DNA from: Clostridiales bacterium
GTDB taxonomy: Bacteria; Bacillota_E; Sulfobacillia; Sulfobacillales; JAIMBI01
Assembly: GCA_027318915.1 (NCBI GenBank)
Contig: DAHVOH010000027.1
Location: 1-38,964, forward strand
Reading direction: 5' to 3'
Length of the DNA: 38,964 bases
The notes below the pieces were generated by a model that searched no databases, was not told where the DNA came from, and was given only the letters and a program-made list of their open reading frames with translations. This document shows positions 1 through 10,062 of the stretch, in pieces (position 1 is the stretch's first letter; every line of letters begins with the position of its first letter). Both the position numbers and the translations under genes were made by a program.

Positions 1-717
<717 letters not shown>

Positions 718-1587
718 CTATCCCAGCGCGGCCGCGCCGCCCACCAATTCGGCAATCTCCCGGGTGATGGCCGCCTGGCGCAGACGGTTGCGCGTCAGGG
801 TCATGGTACGCAAGAGATCCTCCGAGTTCTTGGTGGCGGCGTCCATGGCCGTCATGCGTGCGCCGTGTTCACTGGCCTTCGATTCCAACAGCGCGCCGTA
901 CACCTGCGCCTCCACGTACCGAGGCACCAGGTCGGCCAAAACCGCCTCGGCGTCGGGCTCAAACAGATAGTTCGCCTGCCCGGACAGGTCGTGGACCGCA
1001 AGCCCCTCGCGCACCACCGGCAGCAGCTCGGTCACCGTCGGCCGCTGCACCATGGCGTTGATGAAGTGCGTGTACACGAGACTGACCGCATCCACCTCGC
1101 CCATCATGTAGCGGGCGATGATGGCGTCCGCTATGGCTTTGGCCTGATAGTAGTGCGGGTCGTCGCCCAGTCCCACGAACTCTTCCAGGATGGGGCGCCG
1201 GCGGCGACGATAAGCGTCGCGCGCCTTGCGGCCCACGGCAAAAACAACCGCCTCGCCGGGTCTGGCCCGCATGGTCTCGCTGGCCAGCCGAATCACATTG
1301 GCATTAAACGGGCCGGCCAGTCCGCGATCCGACGAGACGATCACATACGCGGCCGTCACCACCGGCCGCCGCTCAAACAAGGGGCTGCCGCCGGTGGAAC
1401 TGGCGCTGGCCGAGGCGCGGGCCATCACCTCGCGAATGGTGTCGAAGTATCCCCGCGCACGTTCGGCGCGCTCCTGAGCCCGGCGGAGTTTGGCCCCCGC
1501 GACCAGCTTCATGGCCCGCGTGATCTGCGCCGTGTTCTCAACGCTCCGAATGCGGCGCTTGAGCGCCTGTAGTCCTGATGCGGCCAT
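718..1587 (-). CDS. atpG: ATP synthase F1 subunit gamma
   Basis: Central stalk subunit that rotates inside the alpha3beta3 head and couples it to the c-ring. The 289 residues match the family length. The N-terminal helix carries the conserved pattern RIRSVENTAQITRAMKLVA, and the C-terminal helix ends with RLRQAAITREIAELVGGAAA, the paired coiled coil that forms the rotor shaft. The ATG abuts the atpA stop with no spacer (TAG directly followed by ATG), so translation is probably coupled. A weak GGTGG lies inside the end of atpA. Family membership is certain. Confidence 0.97.
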   Translation of the reverse strand: MAASGLQALKRRIRSVENTAQITRAMKLVAGAKLRRAQERAERARGYFDTIREVMARASASASSTGGSPLFERRPVVTAAYVIVSSDRGLAGPFNANVIRLASETMRARPGEAVVFAVGRKARDAYRRRRRPILEEFVGLGDDPHYYQAKAIADAIIARYMMGEVDAVSLVYTHFINAMVQRPTVTELLPVVREGLAVHDLSGQANYLFEPDAEAVLADLVPRYVEAQVYGALLESKASEHGARMTAMDAATKNSEDLLRTMTLTRNRLRQAAITREIAELVGGAAALG

Positions 1588-3085
<1,498 letters not shown>

Positions 3086-3096
<11 letters not shown>

Positions 3097-3631
3097 CCGT
3101 GCCCACCTCGCGTTTCAGCTGTGCCTGAAGCCGATCCAAACGGCCCCGGAGCGTGCCGTCCCAAAGCCGATCCCATAGACGCACTTCCACCCCGCCCAAC
3201 AGGCTCGGGTCCACGCTGTAGGCAGCGCGGACCGAACGGCCGAGCCGCGAGCGCAACAGTTCTTCGAGGCGGCCTTGCTCCGCTGTGTCAAGCGCGCGCG
3301 CCGTCCGAATCGAAGCCGCCACCAAGCCCCTCCGATCCAGCAACACCGCCTCGAACTGCGGCGCCACCGCCGGCAAGAGCTGCTCCCGCCGGTTCTTGAT
3401 CATGACCGCCAGGAGCCGGAACACGGGACCGTCCTCGGCCACCAGGCGACGCAGCAGCTTCTGCTTGCTCTCGCTCGCGACGGTGGGGTTTTTGATGACG
3501 TCCCACACCGGCGGAGTGGTGAGCCGGCGACAGGCCGCCTCCAGATCTTCGCCGGTCCGGGTCCAGGCCGACTCGCTCACACTGTCCATCAAGGCCACCG
3601 CGTAGCGACGGGCCACGGCATCCCGATTCAC
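3086..3631 (-). CDS. atpH: ATP synthase F1 subunit delta
   Basis: Peripheral-stalk subunit that ties the top of F1 to the b subunits. It has 181 residues, the normal size. The N-terminal helical domain begins [13 protein letters not shown], the usual family opening (A-x-x-YA-x-AL), and the C-terminal part has the less conserved [12 protein letters not shown] segment, comparable to the common DPxLIGGxxVRVG motif. The start codon is GTG in a GTGA overlap with the atpF stop (3628-3631). Position between atpF and atpA confirms the assignment. Confidence 0.95.
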
Positions 3632-4119
3632 GACCCGGCTCCGATGCCTTCGGCAAACTGATCAAACAGCTTCTGATTCTGCTCGGGCGTCAAACCCTCA
3701 CCCAGAACCTTCTCGGCCACCGCCACCGCCAAACTGGCCGCTTGCCCCTTCACCGCCAGGATGGCACGCTCCCGTTCCGCGCCGATTTCCGTCTCCGCTT
3801 CCTGAATGAGCCGACGCGACTCCTGGCGCGCCCGCTGCAGAATCTGCTGAGACTCTTCCTCCGCGTCGCGCAACGCTCGGGCCATGGCCATCTCCGCCCG
3901 TACCCGCACTTCCTTCAGCTGCTGTTCCAGATCGCGGCGCAGGGCCTCCGCCTCCTGCCGCGTCAGCGCGGCCGCTTCCAGGTCGCTGGCAATGCGGGCT
4001 TGACGGTCGCGAATCGCCTTGAGGAGCGGCGGGAAAGCCACCCGCCGCAGGAAAAAGAACAGCAGCAGGACGGCAATCAGCGCGTCCAGCATGTCCAGCG
4101 GGTGGAGGTTGATGAGCAT
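3628..4119 (-). CDS. atpF: ATP synthase Fo subunit b
   Basis: Membrane-anchored peripheral stalk subunit, 163 residues. One N-terminal transmembrane helix (about residues 9-27, LDMLDALIAVLLLFFFLRRV) is followed by a long charged helix rich in Ala, Arg, Glu and Gln that forms the coiled-coil dimer, and a C-terminal delta-binding end. The ATG at 4119 is preceded by AAAGGAG seven bases upstream. It lies 24 bases after atpE and overlaps atpH by four. Only one b-type gene is present, so the stalk is a b2 homodimer as in Bacillus. Confidence 0.95.
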   Translation of the reverse strand: MLINLHPLDMLDALIAVLLLFFFLRRVAFPPLLKAIRDRQARIASDLEAAALTRQEAEALRRDLEQQLKEVRVRAEMAMARALRDAEEESQQILQRARQESRRLIQEAETEIGAERERAILAVKGQAASLAVAVAEKVLGEGLTPEQNQKLFDQFAEGIGAGS

Positions 4120-4143
4120 CGTGGATCTCCTTTCCCCTCGTCC

Positions 4144-4377
4144 CTACCCGAGCAGGTGGATCAGGAACAGCACCAGACTGATGATCGGGAGCGCCTCGAC
4201 GATGCCGACGCCGATGAAGGCCAGCGACATCAGCCGACCCTGAGCTTCCGGCTGCCGCGCCACTCCTTCCACCAGGCGGCTGAACACGAGGCCGTCACCG
4301 ATGGCGCCGCCGGCCACCGCCACTCCAAAGCCGATTCCGTAACCGATTGCCCGCGCCGAGGTCAAGTCCAATGCCAT
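4144..4377 (-). CDS. atpE: ATP synthase Fo subunit c
   Basis: Rotor-ring proteolipid, 77 residues, with two transmembrane helices joined by the polar loop ARQPEAQGR (about 40-48). The first helix has the glycine-rich packing pattern [18 protein letters not shown]. The second carries the ion-binding glutamate in VEALPI (Glu61). The neighbouring residues are of the proton type seen in Bacillus (EALPI). The Ser/Thr ligands of sodium-binding rings are lacking, so H+ coupling is inferred. The ATG at 4377 follows GGAGGTG with six bases of spacing. The frame stays open upstream, but length and ribosome-binding site settle the start. Confidence 0.96.
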   Translation of the reverse strand: MALDLTSARAIGYGIGFGVAVAGGAIGDGLVFSRLVEGVARQPEAQGRLMSLAFIGVGIVEALPIISLVLFLIHLLG

Positions 4378-4391
4378 GAATGGCACCTCCG

Positions 4392-5054
4392 TTAATGCGA
4401 TTGAGACTGGGCCACGTAGGAGAGAGTCAGGATCATGAAGATGAACGCCTGGACCACATTGACGAAGGCGGTGAAACTCCACCACACAAAGCCGGCCAGG
4501 AATCCTCCCAGGAAATAGTAGATACCGAACTTGGCGATGATCTCCATGAAAATTTCGCCCACCAGAATGTTGCCGAATAACCGGAAGGCCAGCGTGAGCG
4601 GCTTGGAAAAGTCTTCGATCACGTTGATGGGCAGCATCACGTAGCCGATGGGGCCGCCGGGGTGCACCCAGTGTCCGAAGTAGCCGAGCCCGTGCGCCCG
4701 AAACCCGTAGTACCACATCATCACGAACACCGCGATGGCCAGCATGGCGGTGACGTTCAGGTTGGAGGTGGGAGAGTGCAGGTACGGGATCATGCCCTGG
4801 AAATTGGCGACCAGCAGGAACAGGAAAATCATGACCAGCAGCTCCAGGAAAACGGGGTCGCGGTCCACGTCCAGCGAACTGCGGGCCAAGTCGCCGATGA
4901 ACTCGAAGACAAACTCCATGATGCTCTGCGCGACGGTGGGCGCATCCGGCGAGGCGCGCCGACAAAGCAGCCATCCCACCACCGCGGTCAGCACGACACT
5001 GCTCCACACGTAGATGAAGAGGTTCCAGTCAAACCCGGTCCAACTGAAGGTCAC
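4392..5054 (-). CDS. atpB: ATP synthase Fo subunit a
   Basis: Stator channel subunit of Fo, 220 residues, about five to six membrane helices. The essential arginine facing the c-ring lies in [17 protein letters not shown], around residue 158, and the last helix ends [13 protein letters not shown]. Other family signatures are [11 protein letters not shown] and [12 protein letters not shown]. The start is a GTG sharing GTGA with the stop of atpI. It is followed by atpE after 14 bases. It is on the short side for the family but carries all recognisable core motifs. Confidence 0.95.
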   Translation of the reverse strand: MTFSWTGFDWNLFIYVWSSVVLTAVVGWLLCRRASPDAPTVAQSIMEFVFEFIGDLARSSLDVDRDPVFLELLVMIFLFLLVANFQGMIPYLHSPTSNLNVTAMLAIAVFVMMWYYGFRAHGLGYFGHWVHPGGPIGYVMLPINVIEDFSKPLTLAFRLFGNILVGEIFMEIIAKFGIYYFLGGFLAGFVWWSFTAFVNVVQAFIFMILTLSYVAQSQSH

Positions 5055-5452
5055 GCCGCATCCCCCTCGTGTCCCGGGTTCGGATCAAACGGCTCCCGGA
5101 GCCACAGCAGCGCCCCCACAAACCCTGCCTCCGGCACAAAGAATCCCCCCATCAGCGGCCACGCCCCTATTTGGCGTCCACGACTCACGAGCCAAGCCAG
5201 CACGGCGATCACCAAGACCAGTCGCAAGACCCCGGCCATCGACAGGGCGGCACCCGCGGCCCCCGACCGCATCGTCACGCCCCGCCTGAGCGCCGAACTC
5301 AGGAGCCGCACATTCATCAGTCCCAACAGGAGACCGACCAGAAACGAGAGAGCCCAGTCCTTCCAGGCCGGATCCAGCAGCGCGCCCGCCGCCATCAGCG
5401 CCAGCAGCCAGAATCCCCGGTGGGTCAGGCGCCAGGCGCCTTCGTAACGCAT
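5051..5452 (-). CDS. atpI: ATP synthase subunit I-like membrane protein
   Basis: Small hydrophobic protein of 133 residues with four predicted membrane segments (about 13-27, 33-52, 66-89 and 97-117). Sequence conservation in this family is low, but size, topology and location directly before atpB are those of AtpI, which assists c-ring assembly and possibly Mg2+ handling. The ATG at 5452 follows AAGGA within the end of the preceding gene, and its stop overlaps atpB by four bases. Function is by context rather than motif. Confidence 0.75.
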   Translation of the reverse strand: MRYEGAWRLTHRGFWLLALMAAGALLDPAWKDWALSFLVGLLLGLMNVRLLSSALRRGVTMRSGAAGAALSMAGVLRLVLVIAVLAWLVSRGRQIGAWPLMGGFFVPEAGFVGALLWLREPFDPNPGHEGDAA

Positions 5453-5455
5453 GGG

Positions 5456-5674
5456 CTAGTCCTTCCCCTCGGGCGGCATCAGCGTCCGATAGGCCGCCCA
5501 CAGTCCGCCGCCGAAACCCAGAAGGATTCCCGCGACGGTGAACCAGGGGGTCGTGTGCCAGCGGTGGTCCACCCATCTCCCGACCAGGAACCCCACCGCG
5601 AACCAGAACACCATCTGGCCGCCGGCTGCCGCCCCGCGCACCAGAGTCCGGTCGTTTCGGGACCCGCTGGCCAC
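5456..5674 (-). CDS. AtpZ/AtpI-family small membrane protein, first gene of the atp operon
   Basis: A 72-residue protein with two membrane helices separated by a short polar loop (FWFAVGFLVGRWVDHRW, then FTVAGILLGFGGGLWAAYR). The second helix resembles the GxxxGxxxG pattern of the AtpZ/AtpI family (formerly called F0F1-ATPase subunit), which associates with Fo or transports Ca2+/Mg2+ beside it. I place the start at the GTG at 5674 because GGAGG lies seven bases before it. An in-frame ATG at 5725 would require translating through the terminator-like hairpin at 5697-5714 and lacks a good ribosome-binding site. It ends three bases before atpI. Confidence 0.75.
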   Translation of the reverse strand: MASGSRNDRTLVRGAAAGGQMVFWFAVGFLVGRWVDHRWHTTPWFTVAGILLGFGGGLWAAYRTLMPPEGKD

Positions 5675-5696
5675 ATCCCCGCCTCCGGACTTACAC

Positions 5697-5714
5697 AAAA
5701 AACCCCATCGGGGT
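5697..5714 (-). terminator. Terminator-like hairpin in the atp operon leader
   Basis: On the minus strand ACCCC-GAT-GGGGT is followed directly by a run of T (5697-5702). The stem is only five pairs but four are G-C, with a three-base loop. It lies between the atp promoter (5798-5827) and the first gene (start 5674), so it could end transcripts from upp or act as an attenuator on the atp leader. The short stem makes strength uncertain. Confidence 0.5.
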
Positions 5715-5797
5715 CCTGACTTCAAGGACGGCGGTGGGCGAGATCGGCGCGTGTCGGTGCCTGTCGGCGCATCTCCCCTTCAACACGCACTGCCGAC

Positions 5798-5827
5798 ATT
5801 ATACCCGACGGCCGGTCCCCGACACAA
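5798..5827 (-). promoter_or_regulatory. Probable promoter of the atp operon
   Basis: The minus strand reads TATAAT at 5803-5798 (perfect -10) and TTGTGT at 5827-5822 (three of six -35 matches) with an 18-base spacer. Transcription would start near 5791, giving a leader of about 117 nt before the GTG at 5674. It lies in the upp-atp intergenic space. The perfect -10 is the main support. Confidence 0.6.
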
Positions 5828-5874
5828 TAGTGAACGGCATAACAAGCCGGACGCTCCAGCCCGGCCGATCGGCG

Positions 5875-6495
5875 TCACAGCGTCCCAAACTGCCGATCCC
5901 CCGCATCGCCCAAGCCGGGCACGATGTACGCGTCGGCATTCAATCCGTCGTCAACCTGGGCCGCATAGATGGGCACGTCGCCGTGAAGCGCCTCCACGCG
6001 CGCGATCCCTTCCGGCGCCGCGATGATGTTGACCAGGCGGAGATTCCGGGCGCCCTGTTCCTTCAAAAAGTTCAGCGCGTCGACGGCGGAGCCCCCCGTG
6101 GCCAGCATGGGGTCGAGCAGGACCACGGGCCGCTCGGCCAGGGCCGGCGGGAAGTTGGCATAATACCGCACCGGCTTTAACGTGGCGTGGTCGCGGTACA
6201 GGCCCAAATGCGACACCGCCGCCTCCGGAGCCAGATCCAAGAAGGCCTCCACCATCCCGAGCCCGGCGCGCAGGACCGGCACCAGCACCGGCGGGCGGGC
6301 CAGGCGGTATCCGGGCGCCGCCGCCAGCGGGGTCAGCACCGGCTCCCCGGTGACCTCCAAATCCGCCAGAGCCGGAAAGGCCATCAGCCGCGTGATGGCG
6401 GTCAGATGGCGCCGAAACACATCCGGCGGCGCGGTTCGATCGCGCAACCGCGCGACATGCACTTTGACCAACGGATGTTCCACGATCCGCAGCAC
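5875..6495 (-). CDS. upp: Uracil phosphoribosyltransferase
   Basis: Salvage enzyme converting uracil and PRPP to UMP in the cytoplasm. 206 residues, close to the usual 208-209. It opens VLRIVEHPLVKVHVARLRD as in known Upp (HPL-x-x-K/H-x-x-LR). The PRPP loop is LLDPMLATGGSA, and the uracil-binding C-terminus is PGLGDAGDRQFGTL. The GTG at 6495 has GGAGGGAGGGG eight bases upstream. Frames open further upstream (ATG at 6555) would add a low-complexity Gly/Pro/Arg tail not found in the family. It follows rpiB by 81 bases and precedes the atp operon, a common Firmicutes arrangement. Confidence 0.95.
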   Translation of the reverse strand: MLRIVEHPLVKVHVARLRDRTAPPDVFRRHLTAITRLMAFPALADLEVTGEPVLTPLAAAPGYRLARPPVLVPVLRAGLGMVEAFLDLAPEAAVSHLGLYRDHATLKPVRYYANFPPALAERPVVLLDPMLATGGSAVDALNFLKEQGARNLRLVNIIAAPEGIARVEALHGDVPIYAAQVDDGLNADAYIVPGLGDAGDRQFGTL

Positions 6496-6576
6496 GCCGT
6501 CGACCCCTCCCTCCACGGCCGGCCCCGGTCCCCCCGGCTCGCCGCGCCGCCTCACCCCAACGGCACCGGCTCGCCG

Positions 6577-7023
6577 TCAGGCATTTCGCTCCAACTCGGC
6601 GATTTCCTCCACCCGCCGCTGGTGACGCCCGCCGGCAAAGGCGGTGTTGAGAAACGTGGCCACCACCTCGACCGCCAGCGGAGCGGCCGCCAGACGGCCG
6701 CCCATGGTCAGGATGTTGGCGTCGTTGTGCTCGCGCGCCAGCCGGGCCGACACCACATCGTGGCACGTCACCGCGCGCACGCCCCGCACCTTGTTGGCGC
6801 TGATGGCCATCCCGAGACCGGTGCCGCAGAACAGGAGACCGTAGTGAGCCTGGCCCGCGGCCACGGTCGCCGCGACCTTGCCGGCAAAGTCGGGGTAGTC
6901 CACCGAGACCTCGCCGTCAAACGTCCCCACGTCCTGCACGTCATATCCGCACTCCATCAGCCACTGCACCACCGGTTCCTTGAGCGGAAATCCGGCGTGA
7001 TCGGCTCCCACCGCGATGCGCAT
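6577..7023 (-). CDS. rpiB: Ribose-5-phosphate isomerase B
   Basis: Interconverts ribose-5-phosphate and ribulose-5-phosphate (pentose phosphate pathway); RpiB/LacAB superfamily. 148 residues. The N-terminus MRIAVGADHAGFPLK carries the DHAG motif. The active-site region GLLFCGTGLGMAISANKVRGVRA contains the catalytic Cys of the CGTG loop, and REHNDANILTMGGR is the conserved second-half motif. The ATG at 7023 follows AAGGGG with eight bases of spacing. A GTG at 7032 that overlaps the preceding stop (GTGA) is the alternative but has a poorly placed Shine-Dalgarno sequence. Confidence 0.95.
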   Translation of the reverse strand: MRIAVGADHAGFPLKEPVVQWLMECGYDVQDVGTFDGEVSVDYPDFAGKVAATVAAGQAHYGLLFCGTGLGMAISANKVRGVRAVTCHDVVSARLAREHNDANILTMGGRLAAAPLAVEVVATFLNTAFAGGRHQRRVEEIAELERNA

Positions 7024-7028
7024 GCTCT

Positions 7029-7514
7029 TCACCCCTTCGTGTCAGCCTCGCGCCGTTCGTCCCGGTCCCGGACTCGGTGCATCAATGCCACCAGCCGCTC
7101 GGCCAAGCCCCGATACACCTCCACCGTCGTGCCCAGGGGATCCGGGATATCCCCCCGGTCTCCCGCCGCCTCGGTCAAGAGCTCGATCCGGTCCGCCCAC
7201 TCCGGCCGCAGCTCCGCCACTTGTTCGCGCTGCCGCCGGGTCATGACGTAGACGCGGCGCACCGGTTCGGTGACGTCGCGCACGTGGCGGGCTCGGTGGG
7301 CGCTCAAGTCTACCCCATACTCCCGCGCGACCTGCTGAGCCGGATCGGCCGCGGGAGCACCCGTCCAGGCTCCCACGCCGGCCGACGCGGCGGGCGGCGC
7401 GTCGGGCGCCAGCGCGGCCCACAGCGCGGCCGCCAACGGGCTGCGGCACGTGTTGCCCGTGCACACAAACAAGATGACGCCGTCCCTCTCGTCGTCGCTT
7501 CTTGGCCCTTTCAT
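7029..7514 (-). CDS. ywlE: Low-molecular-weight phosphatase, probable protein-arginine phosphatase YwlE
   Basis: 161 residues of the LMW-PTP fold. The P-loop is C-T-G-N-T-C-R-S at 18-25. Threonine at the fifth position (CTGNTCRS) is the residue that distinguishes arginine phosphatases such as Bacillus YwlE from tyrosine phosphatases, which have Ile there. The general-acid aspartate lies in IPDPLG. Family knowledge therefore suggests removal of phosphate from arginine residues, antagonising an McsB-type kinase, which is not in this window. It overlaps tsaC by four bases (ATGA) and leads into rpiB, the same neighbourhood as in Bacillus. The N-terminal ten residues are extra and charged. Confidence 0.88.
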   Translation of the reverse strand: MKGPRSDDERDGVILFVCTGNTCRSPLAAALWAALAPDAPPAASAGVGAWTGAPAADPAQQVAREYGVDLSAHRARHVRDVTEPVRRVYVMTRRQREQVAELRPEWADRIELLTEAAGDRGDIPDPLGTTVEVYRGLAERLVALMHRVRDRDERREADTKG

Positions 7515-8497
7515 CGGACATCCACCCCCGCGGCCTTTTCCAGTCGGTTCAACACCGCCCGCCCCAAACCATCGCGCTGATCCCAGACCGCCACGATGCG
7601 CTCGATCCCGGGTGCCCGCTCCAGCTGCCGCAACCCGGCAAACAGGGCCGCGGCGGCCGTGCGTGCGTCCTCACCCAAGTCCACGGCCAAGAACTCGGGC
7701 AGGCCGGCCACCACCGCATGGGCGGCCAGGAGACCCGTCGAGCGCGGGGAAAATTCACGGCGAATCCGCGCCACCGCCTCTCTCCCGTCGGCACGCACCA
7801 GAATCACCGGGCAGCGCGGCGCATAGTGACGGTACTTCATGCCGGGAGCGCGCACCGGTTCATCCTCGCCCGGCAGGCTCACCGCACCCGCCACCGCCTC
7901 CACGGCCTCCAGCGGCAGACCGCCGGGCCGCAGCAGCACCGGGCCGCGGTCCAGCAGCGCCACCACCGTCGACTCTACGCCAATGCCGGCATCACCGCCA
8001 TCCAAGAGAATGCCGTCGGCCGCCGCCAAATCTTCCGCCACCGCCGCCGCCCGGGTCGGACTCGGACGTCCCGAGCGATTCGCCGATGGCGCGGCGATGG
8101 GCCGGCGGGATTCCCGTATCAGGGCCTCCGCCACAGGATGCCGGGGCCAACGGATGCCGACCGTGCCGAGCCCCGCCCGCGCGGCCAACGCGACGACGGG
8201 CCCGGACTCCACCACCAGGGTGAGCGGTCCCGGCCAGAACCGCGCGGCCAGCCGTTCCGCCAACGGCGGCCAGTTCGCGGCCAAGGCCCGCGCGTCTTCC
8301 GCGGAGGCCACATGCACAATGAGCGGATTGTCCGGGGGACGGCCCTTGGCCCGAAAAATCGCCAACACGGCCTCCTCCTGCGTGGCGTCCGCCCCGAGGC
8401 CATACACCGTCTCGGTCGGAAAAGCCACCAACCCGCCGGCGCGGATGGTCTCCGCGGCCAGCCGAATCCCGGCCGTGTCAGCCGCCACCTGCCTCAT
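7511..8497 (-). CDS. tsaC: L-threonylcarbamoyladenylate synthase (Sua5/YwlC type)
   Basis: Makes threonylcarbamoyl-AMP from threonine, bicarbonate and ATP, the first step of t6A37 tRNA modification. 328 residues, the long Sua5 form. The N-terminal YrdC domain has FPTETVYGLGADAT, the nucleotide-binding stretch KGRPPDNPLIVHV, and SANRSGRPSPT. A linker with MKYRHYAP leads to the C-terminal Sua5 domain (about 230-328). ATG at 8497 sits in an ATGA overlap with the stop of the permease gene. The reading frame continues open far upstream, but that part is the antisense-free shadow of the permease and has no family homology. Confidence 0.94.
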   Translation of the reverse strand: MRQVAADTAGIRLAAETIRAGGLVAFPTETVYGLGADATQEEAVLAIFRAKGRPPDNPLIVHVASAEDARALAANWPPLAERLAARFWPGPLTLVVESGPVVALAARAGLGTVGIRWPRHPVAEALIRESRRPIAAPSANRSGRPSPTRAAAVAEDLAAADGILLDGGDAGIGVESTVVALLDRGPVLLRPGGLPLEAVEAVAGAVSLPGEDEPVRAPGMKYRHYAPRCPVILVRADGREAVARIRREFSPRSTGLLAAHAVVAGLPEFLAVDLGEDARTAAAALFAGLRQLERAPGIERIVAVWDQRDGLGRAVLNRLEKAAGVDVR

Positions 8498-9744
8498 AGC
8501 CGCGTCCCCCCCAGCCACATCCACCCCGCCGACACGGCCAGCAGCGCCGCCGTCAGCGGCATCCCGATCCGCGCCCACTCCGCAAAGCTTAGCCGGTAGC
8601 CGCGCGACTTGGCCAGGCTGCCCGCGACCACGTTGGCCGCGGCGCCATATAGCGTAGCATTGCCGCCCACCGCCGCCCCGATGGCCAAGGCCACCCAGAG
8701 ATCGGGTCCGTACCCCGGGTCTACCGCCAAGACCCGGGTCACCAGCGGAATCATGGCGGCGACAATGGGCAGGTTGTCCAGAAAGGCGGACAGGACGGCG
8801 GTGCCCACCATCACCACCACGGGCAGCGCGGCACCGAAGCTCTGGCTCAAAAGCCAGCGCGTCGCGGTCTCGACAACGCCCTGCTGCACCATCGCCCCCA
8901 CCACCACAAACAGCCCCGCGAAAAAGATGAGCGTGGACCAGTCGATGCCGGGCAGCACTTGGTCCAAGTCTCCTCCCACCACGATGACCGCCACCATCGC
9001 TCCCAACACGGCCAGCGCCCCCAACGGCAGGCCCAGGTGCGGCTGGATCACAAAGGCCACCAGCGTGAGTCCGAAGACCACCGCGAGCGGACCCAGCTGG
9101 CGTCCATGCGCCACCGCCACTGGCTCCATGGCGGCCGAAGCGGTGGCGGCCTGCCGTCTCAGGCTCCGCACGGCGACCCAGGCGACCAGCAGAACCAGGA
9201 GGACGGCCAGCGGAGCCACATAGTGGAGAAAGTCCACGAATGTCAAGGAGCCGGCGGTGCCAATCAGGATATTGGGCGGGTCGCCCACCAGGGTCGCCAT
9301 CCCTCCCAGGTTGGAAGCCAACACGTCGAAGATGAGAAGTGGCACCGGATTGATGTGAGCCGCCTCCGCGGCCGTGATGACAATCGGGGCCAGCATCAGC
9401 ACCACCGTCACATTGGGCAGGAACGCCGACACCGCCGCCGTCAGCAAGATGAAGGCCCACGTGAGGCGGGCCGCCGAGTGGCCTCCCCAGGCTTCGCCCA
9501 ACCGGGCCACCCTCAGGAACAAACCGGCCCGTTCCAGCAACGCGACCAGCACCATGATCCCGAACAGCAGCAGCAGTGTGTTCAGATCAAGCGCCGTCCG
9601 CGCCGCCGCCGGCGAAATGAGCCCGCCCGCCAGCGCCGCCACGGCCGCCAGCACCGCCGCCACCGCGCGATGCACCCACTCCATCACCAAGACGACGTAC
9701 AGGGCGGCAAAGAGAGCCAGCGCCAGCCACGCTCCCGATGTCAA
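8494..9744 (-). CDS. SLC13/ArsB/NhaD-type ion transporter
   Basis: 416-residue integral membrane protein with about 11-12 helices in two repeats. Hallmarks of the ion transporter superfamily are ATLVGDPPNILIGTAG (repeat one, after NLGGM) and FLDNLPIVAAMIPL (repeat two), each at a helix break, and SAFLPNVTVVLMLAPI. Such proteins move anions (arsenite, dicarboxylate, sulfate, phosphate) or exchange Na+/H+. The substrate cannot be read from sequence. The start is probably the TTG at 9744, because the first membrane helix begins right after it, though no clear ribosome-binding site is visible. It lies nine bases after the rhodanese gene and overlaps tsaC by four bases. Confidence 0.85.
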   Translation of the reverse strand: MTSGAWLALALFAALYVVLVMEWVHRAVAAVLAAVAALAGGLISPAAARTALDLNTLLLLFGIMVLVALLERAGLFLRVARLGEAWGGHSAARLTWAFILLTAAVSAFLPNVTVVLMLAPIVITAAEAAHINPVPLLIFDVLASNLGGMATLVGDPPNILIGTAGSLTFVDFLHYVAPLAVLLVLLVAWVAVRSLRRQAATASAAMEPVAVAHGRQLGPLAVVFGLTLVAFVIQPHLGLPLGALAVLGAMVAVIVVGGDLDQVLPGIDWSTLIFFAGLFVVVGAMVQQGVVETATRWLLSQSFGAALPVVVMVGTAVLSAFLDNLPIVAAMIPLVTRVLAVDPGYGPDLWVALAIGAAVGGNATLYGAAANVVAGSLAKSRGYRLSFAEWARIGMPLTAALLAVSAGWMWLGGTRL

Positions 9745-9753
9745 AGCGGCACG

Positions 9754-10062
9754 CTAGGCGCCATCGTCGGCCATCCAGGCATCGACTCCTCCCTCGAGGG
9801 TCACCACATGGTCGTAGCCCTGCTCCCGCAGCACTTCTTGAGCATACTCGCTCGCGCCGTGGCCGTGTTGGCAGAACACCACCAGCAGGGCATCACGGCG
9901 CCATTCCCGCGGTTCGTCCTCCAGATCCGTCACCGGCACCAGCACGGCGCCGGGAATACTCCCCGTCTTGGCCAGGCGCACGTCTATCAAGACCGTCGGC
10001 AACCCGGCTTGCAAGCGGTTCCGCAGCTCCGTCACCGAAATGACGTCATGGGATTCCGTCAC
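9754..10062 (-). CDS. Single-domain rhodanese-like sulfurtransferase
   Basis: A 102-residue rhodanese domain. It opens with the ISVTELRNRL helix, then VLIDVRLAKTGSIPGAVLVPV (the conserved D-V-R and H/G-x-IPGA elements). The active-site loop is F-C-Q-H-G-H-G-A-S with Cys64 as the persulfide-carrying residue, and GYDHVVTLEGGVDAW closes the domain. The GTG at 10062 has GGGAGG upstream inside the end of prmC, which it overlaps by 17 bases. An in-frame start at 10128 would add 22 Arg/Trp-rich residues and overlap prmC deeply, so I reject it. Presumably a soluble sulfur-transfer protein; its partner is unknown. Confidence 0.88.
   Translation of the reverse strand: MTESHDVISVTELRNRLQAGLPTVLIDVRLAKTGSIPGAVLVPVTDLEDEPREWRRDALLVVFCQHGHGASEYAQEVLREQGYDHVVTLEGGVDAWMADDGA

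Noticed and set aside
4144..5007. Extended 287-codon frame containing atpE
   Set aside because: Only the last 77 codons are subunit c; the upstream part is a shadow of atpB.
5456..5725. Start of the first atp-operon gene at the ATG at 5725
   Set aside because: Would translate through the hairpin/T-run and lacks a ribosome-binding site; GTG 5674 with GGAGG fits better.
7511..9460. A single 649-codon fusion of tsaC with upstream sequence
   Set aside because: The upstream part is an out-of-frame reading of the SLC13-type permease; ATGA overlap at 8494-8497 gives the real tsaC start.
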